Source of the DNA: SURF-24 sp964537965
GTDB lineage: Bacteria; Bacteroidota; Ignavibacteria; Ignavibacteriales; SURF-24
Length of the DNA stretch: 46,284 bases
Direction: 5' to 3'
NCBI GenBank assembly: GCA_964537965.1
Contig: CAZIDB010000004.1
Location: 1-46,284, forward strand
Part shown: positions 46,251 through 46,284 of the stretch, in pieces
Numbering within the stretch: position 1 is the first letter of the stretch
How the letters are laid out: each line of letters opens with the position of its first letter
Notes under the pieces: generated by a model
Seen by the model: only the letters and a program-made list of their open reading frames with translations
Told to the model about the DNA's origin: nothing
Database searches by the model: none
Program-made: the position numbers and the translations under genes

Positions 46251-46284
46251 TACCGCAGGTAATTAAAATGATGATGGTGGTGAA
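46250..46284 (-). CDS. hisL: his leader peptide (partial, five consecutive His codons)
   Basis: Reading leftward from the window edge, the frame CAC CAC CAT CAT CAT TTT AAT TAC CTG CGG TAG gives HHHHHFNYLR and a stop. The start lies outside the window. A run of histidine codons just upstream of a terminator and hisG is the mark of ribosome-mediated attenuation: when charged tRNA-His is scarce, ribosomes stall here and the antiterminator forms. More His codons may lie upstream. The peptide itself has no other expected role. Confidence 0.88.
   Translation of the reverse strand, partial: HHHHHFNYLR

Overview
The window reads as chromosomal DNA of an AT-rich Bacteroidota/Ignavibacteria-type bacterium, most likely from the Ignavibacteriales. 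The pointers are three secreted proteins ending in type IX secretion (T9SS) sorting domains with the NPFNPxT motif, a TonB-dependent receptor, many periplasmic glycosidases ending their signal peptide in 'AQ', and frequent weak Shine-Dalgarno sites. The assignment is an inference from sequence style; no rRNA or other phylogenetic marker is present.

Positions 1-30300 form a large glycan-degradation locus with the hallmark families for N-linked glycans. A leftward operon (10812 to 29) encodes a GH38 alpha-mannosidase, a GH20 beta-N-acetylhexosaminidase, a DUF4838 (GH163-like) protein and a GH2 enzyme. A divergent rightward unit (11202-20008) encodes a sodium:solute symporter, an alpha/beta-hydrolase, a GH92 alpha-mannosidase and a ROK-type repressor. 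A second rightward operon (20385-30298, closed by a strong hairpin) encodes a GH94 phosphorylase, a T9SS-exported GH18 endo-enzyme, a GH130 mannosyl phosphorylase, a CBM9-like protein, a GH125 alpha-1,6-mannosidase and a GH3 enzyme. By signal peptides the system has three tiers: a GH18 at the surface, most exo-glycosidases in the periplasm, and GH94, GH130 and GH125 in the cytoplasm. The proposed flow is release of mannose-rich glycans outside, trimming in the periplasm, import by the symporter, and phosphorolysis of the Man-GlcNAc (and perhaps GlcNAc-GlcNAc) core to sugar 1-phosphates.

Positions 30586-37325 hold a TonB-dependent receptor without a SusD partner, followed by two T9SS-exported beta-helix-like proteins. 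Two unrecognised leftward genes (37489-39090) follow.

Positions 39309-46284 carry a leftward histidine operon, hisG-D-C-B-H-A-F-IE, mostly with 4-base stop/start overlaps. At the right edge is a his attenuator: a leader peptide with five consecutive His codons, a terminator hairpin with a U-tract, and mutually exclusive alternative pairings. HisB carries an N-terminal extension that looks like a decayed HAD phosphatase domain. Short palindromic repeats are scattered between genes, and one lies in frame inside the GH18 sorting domain.
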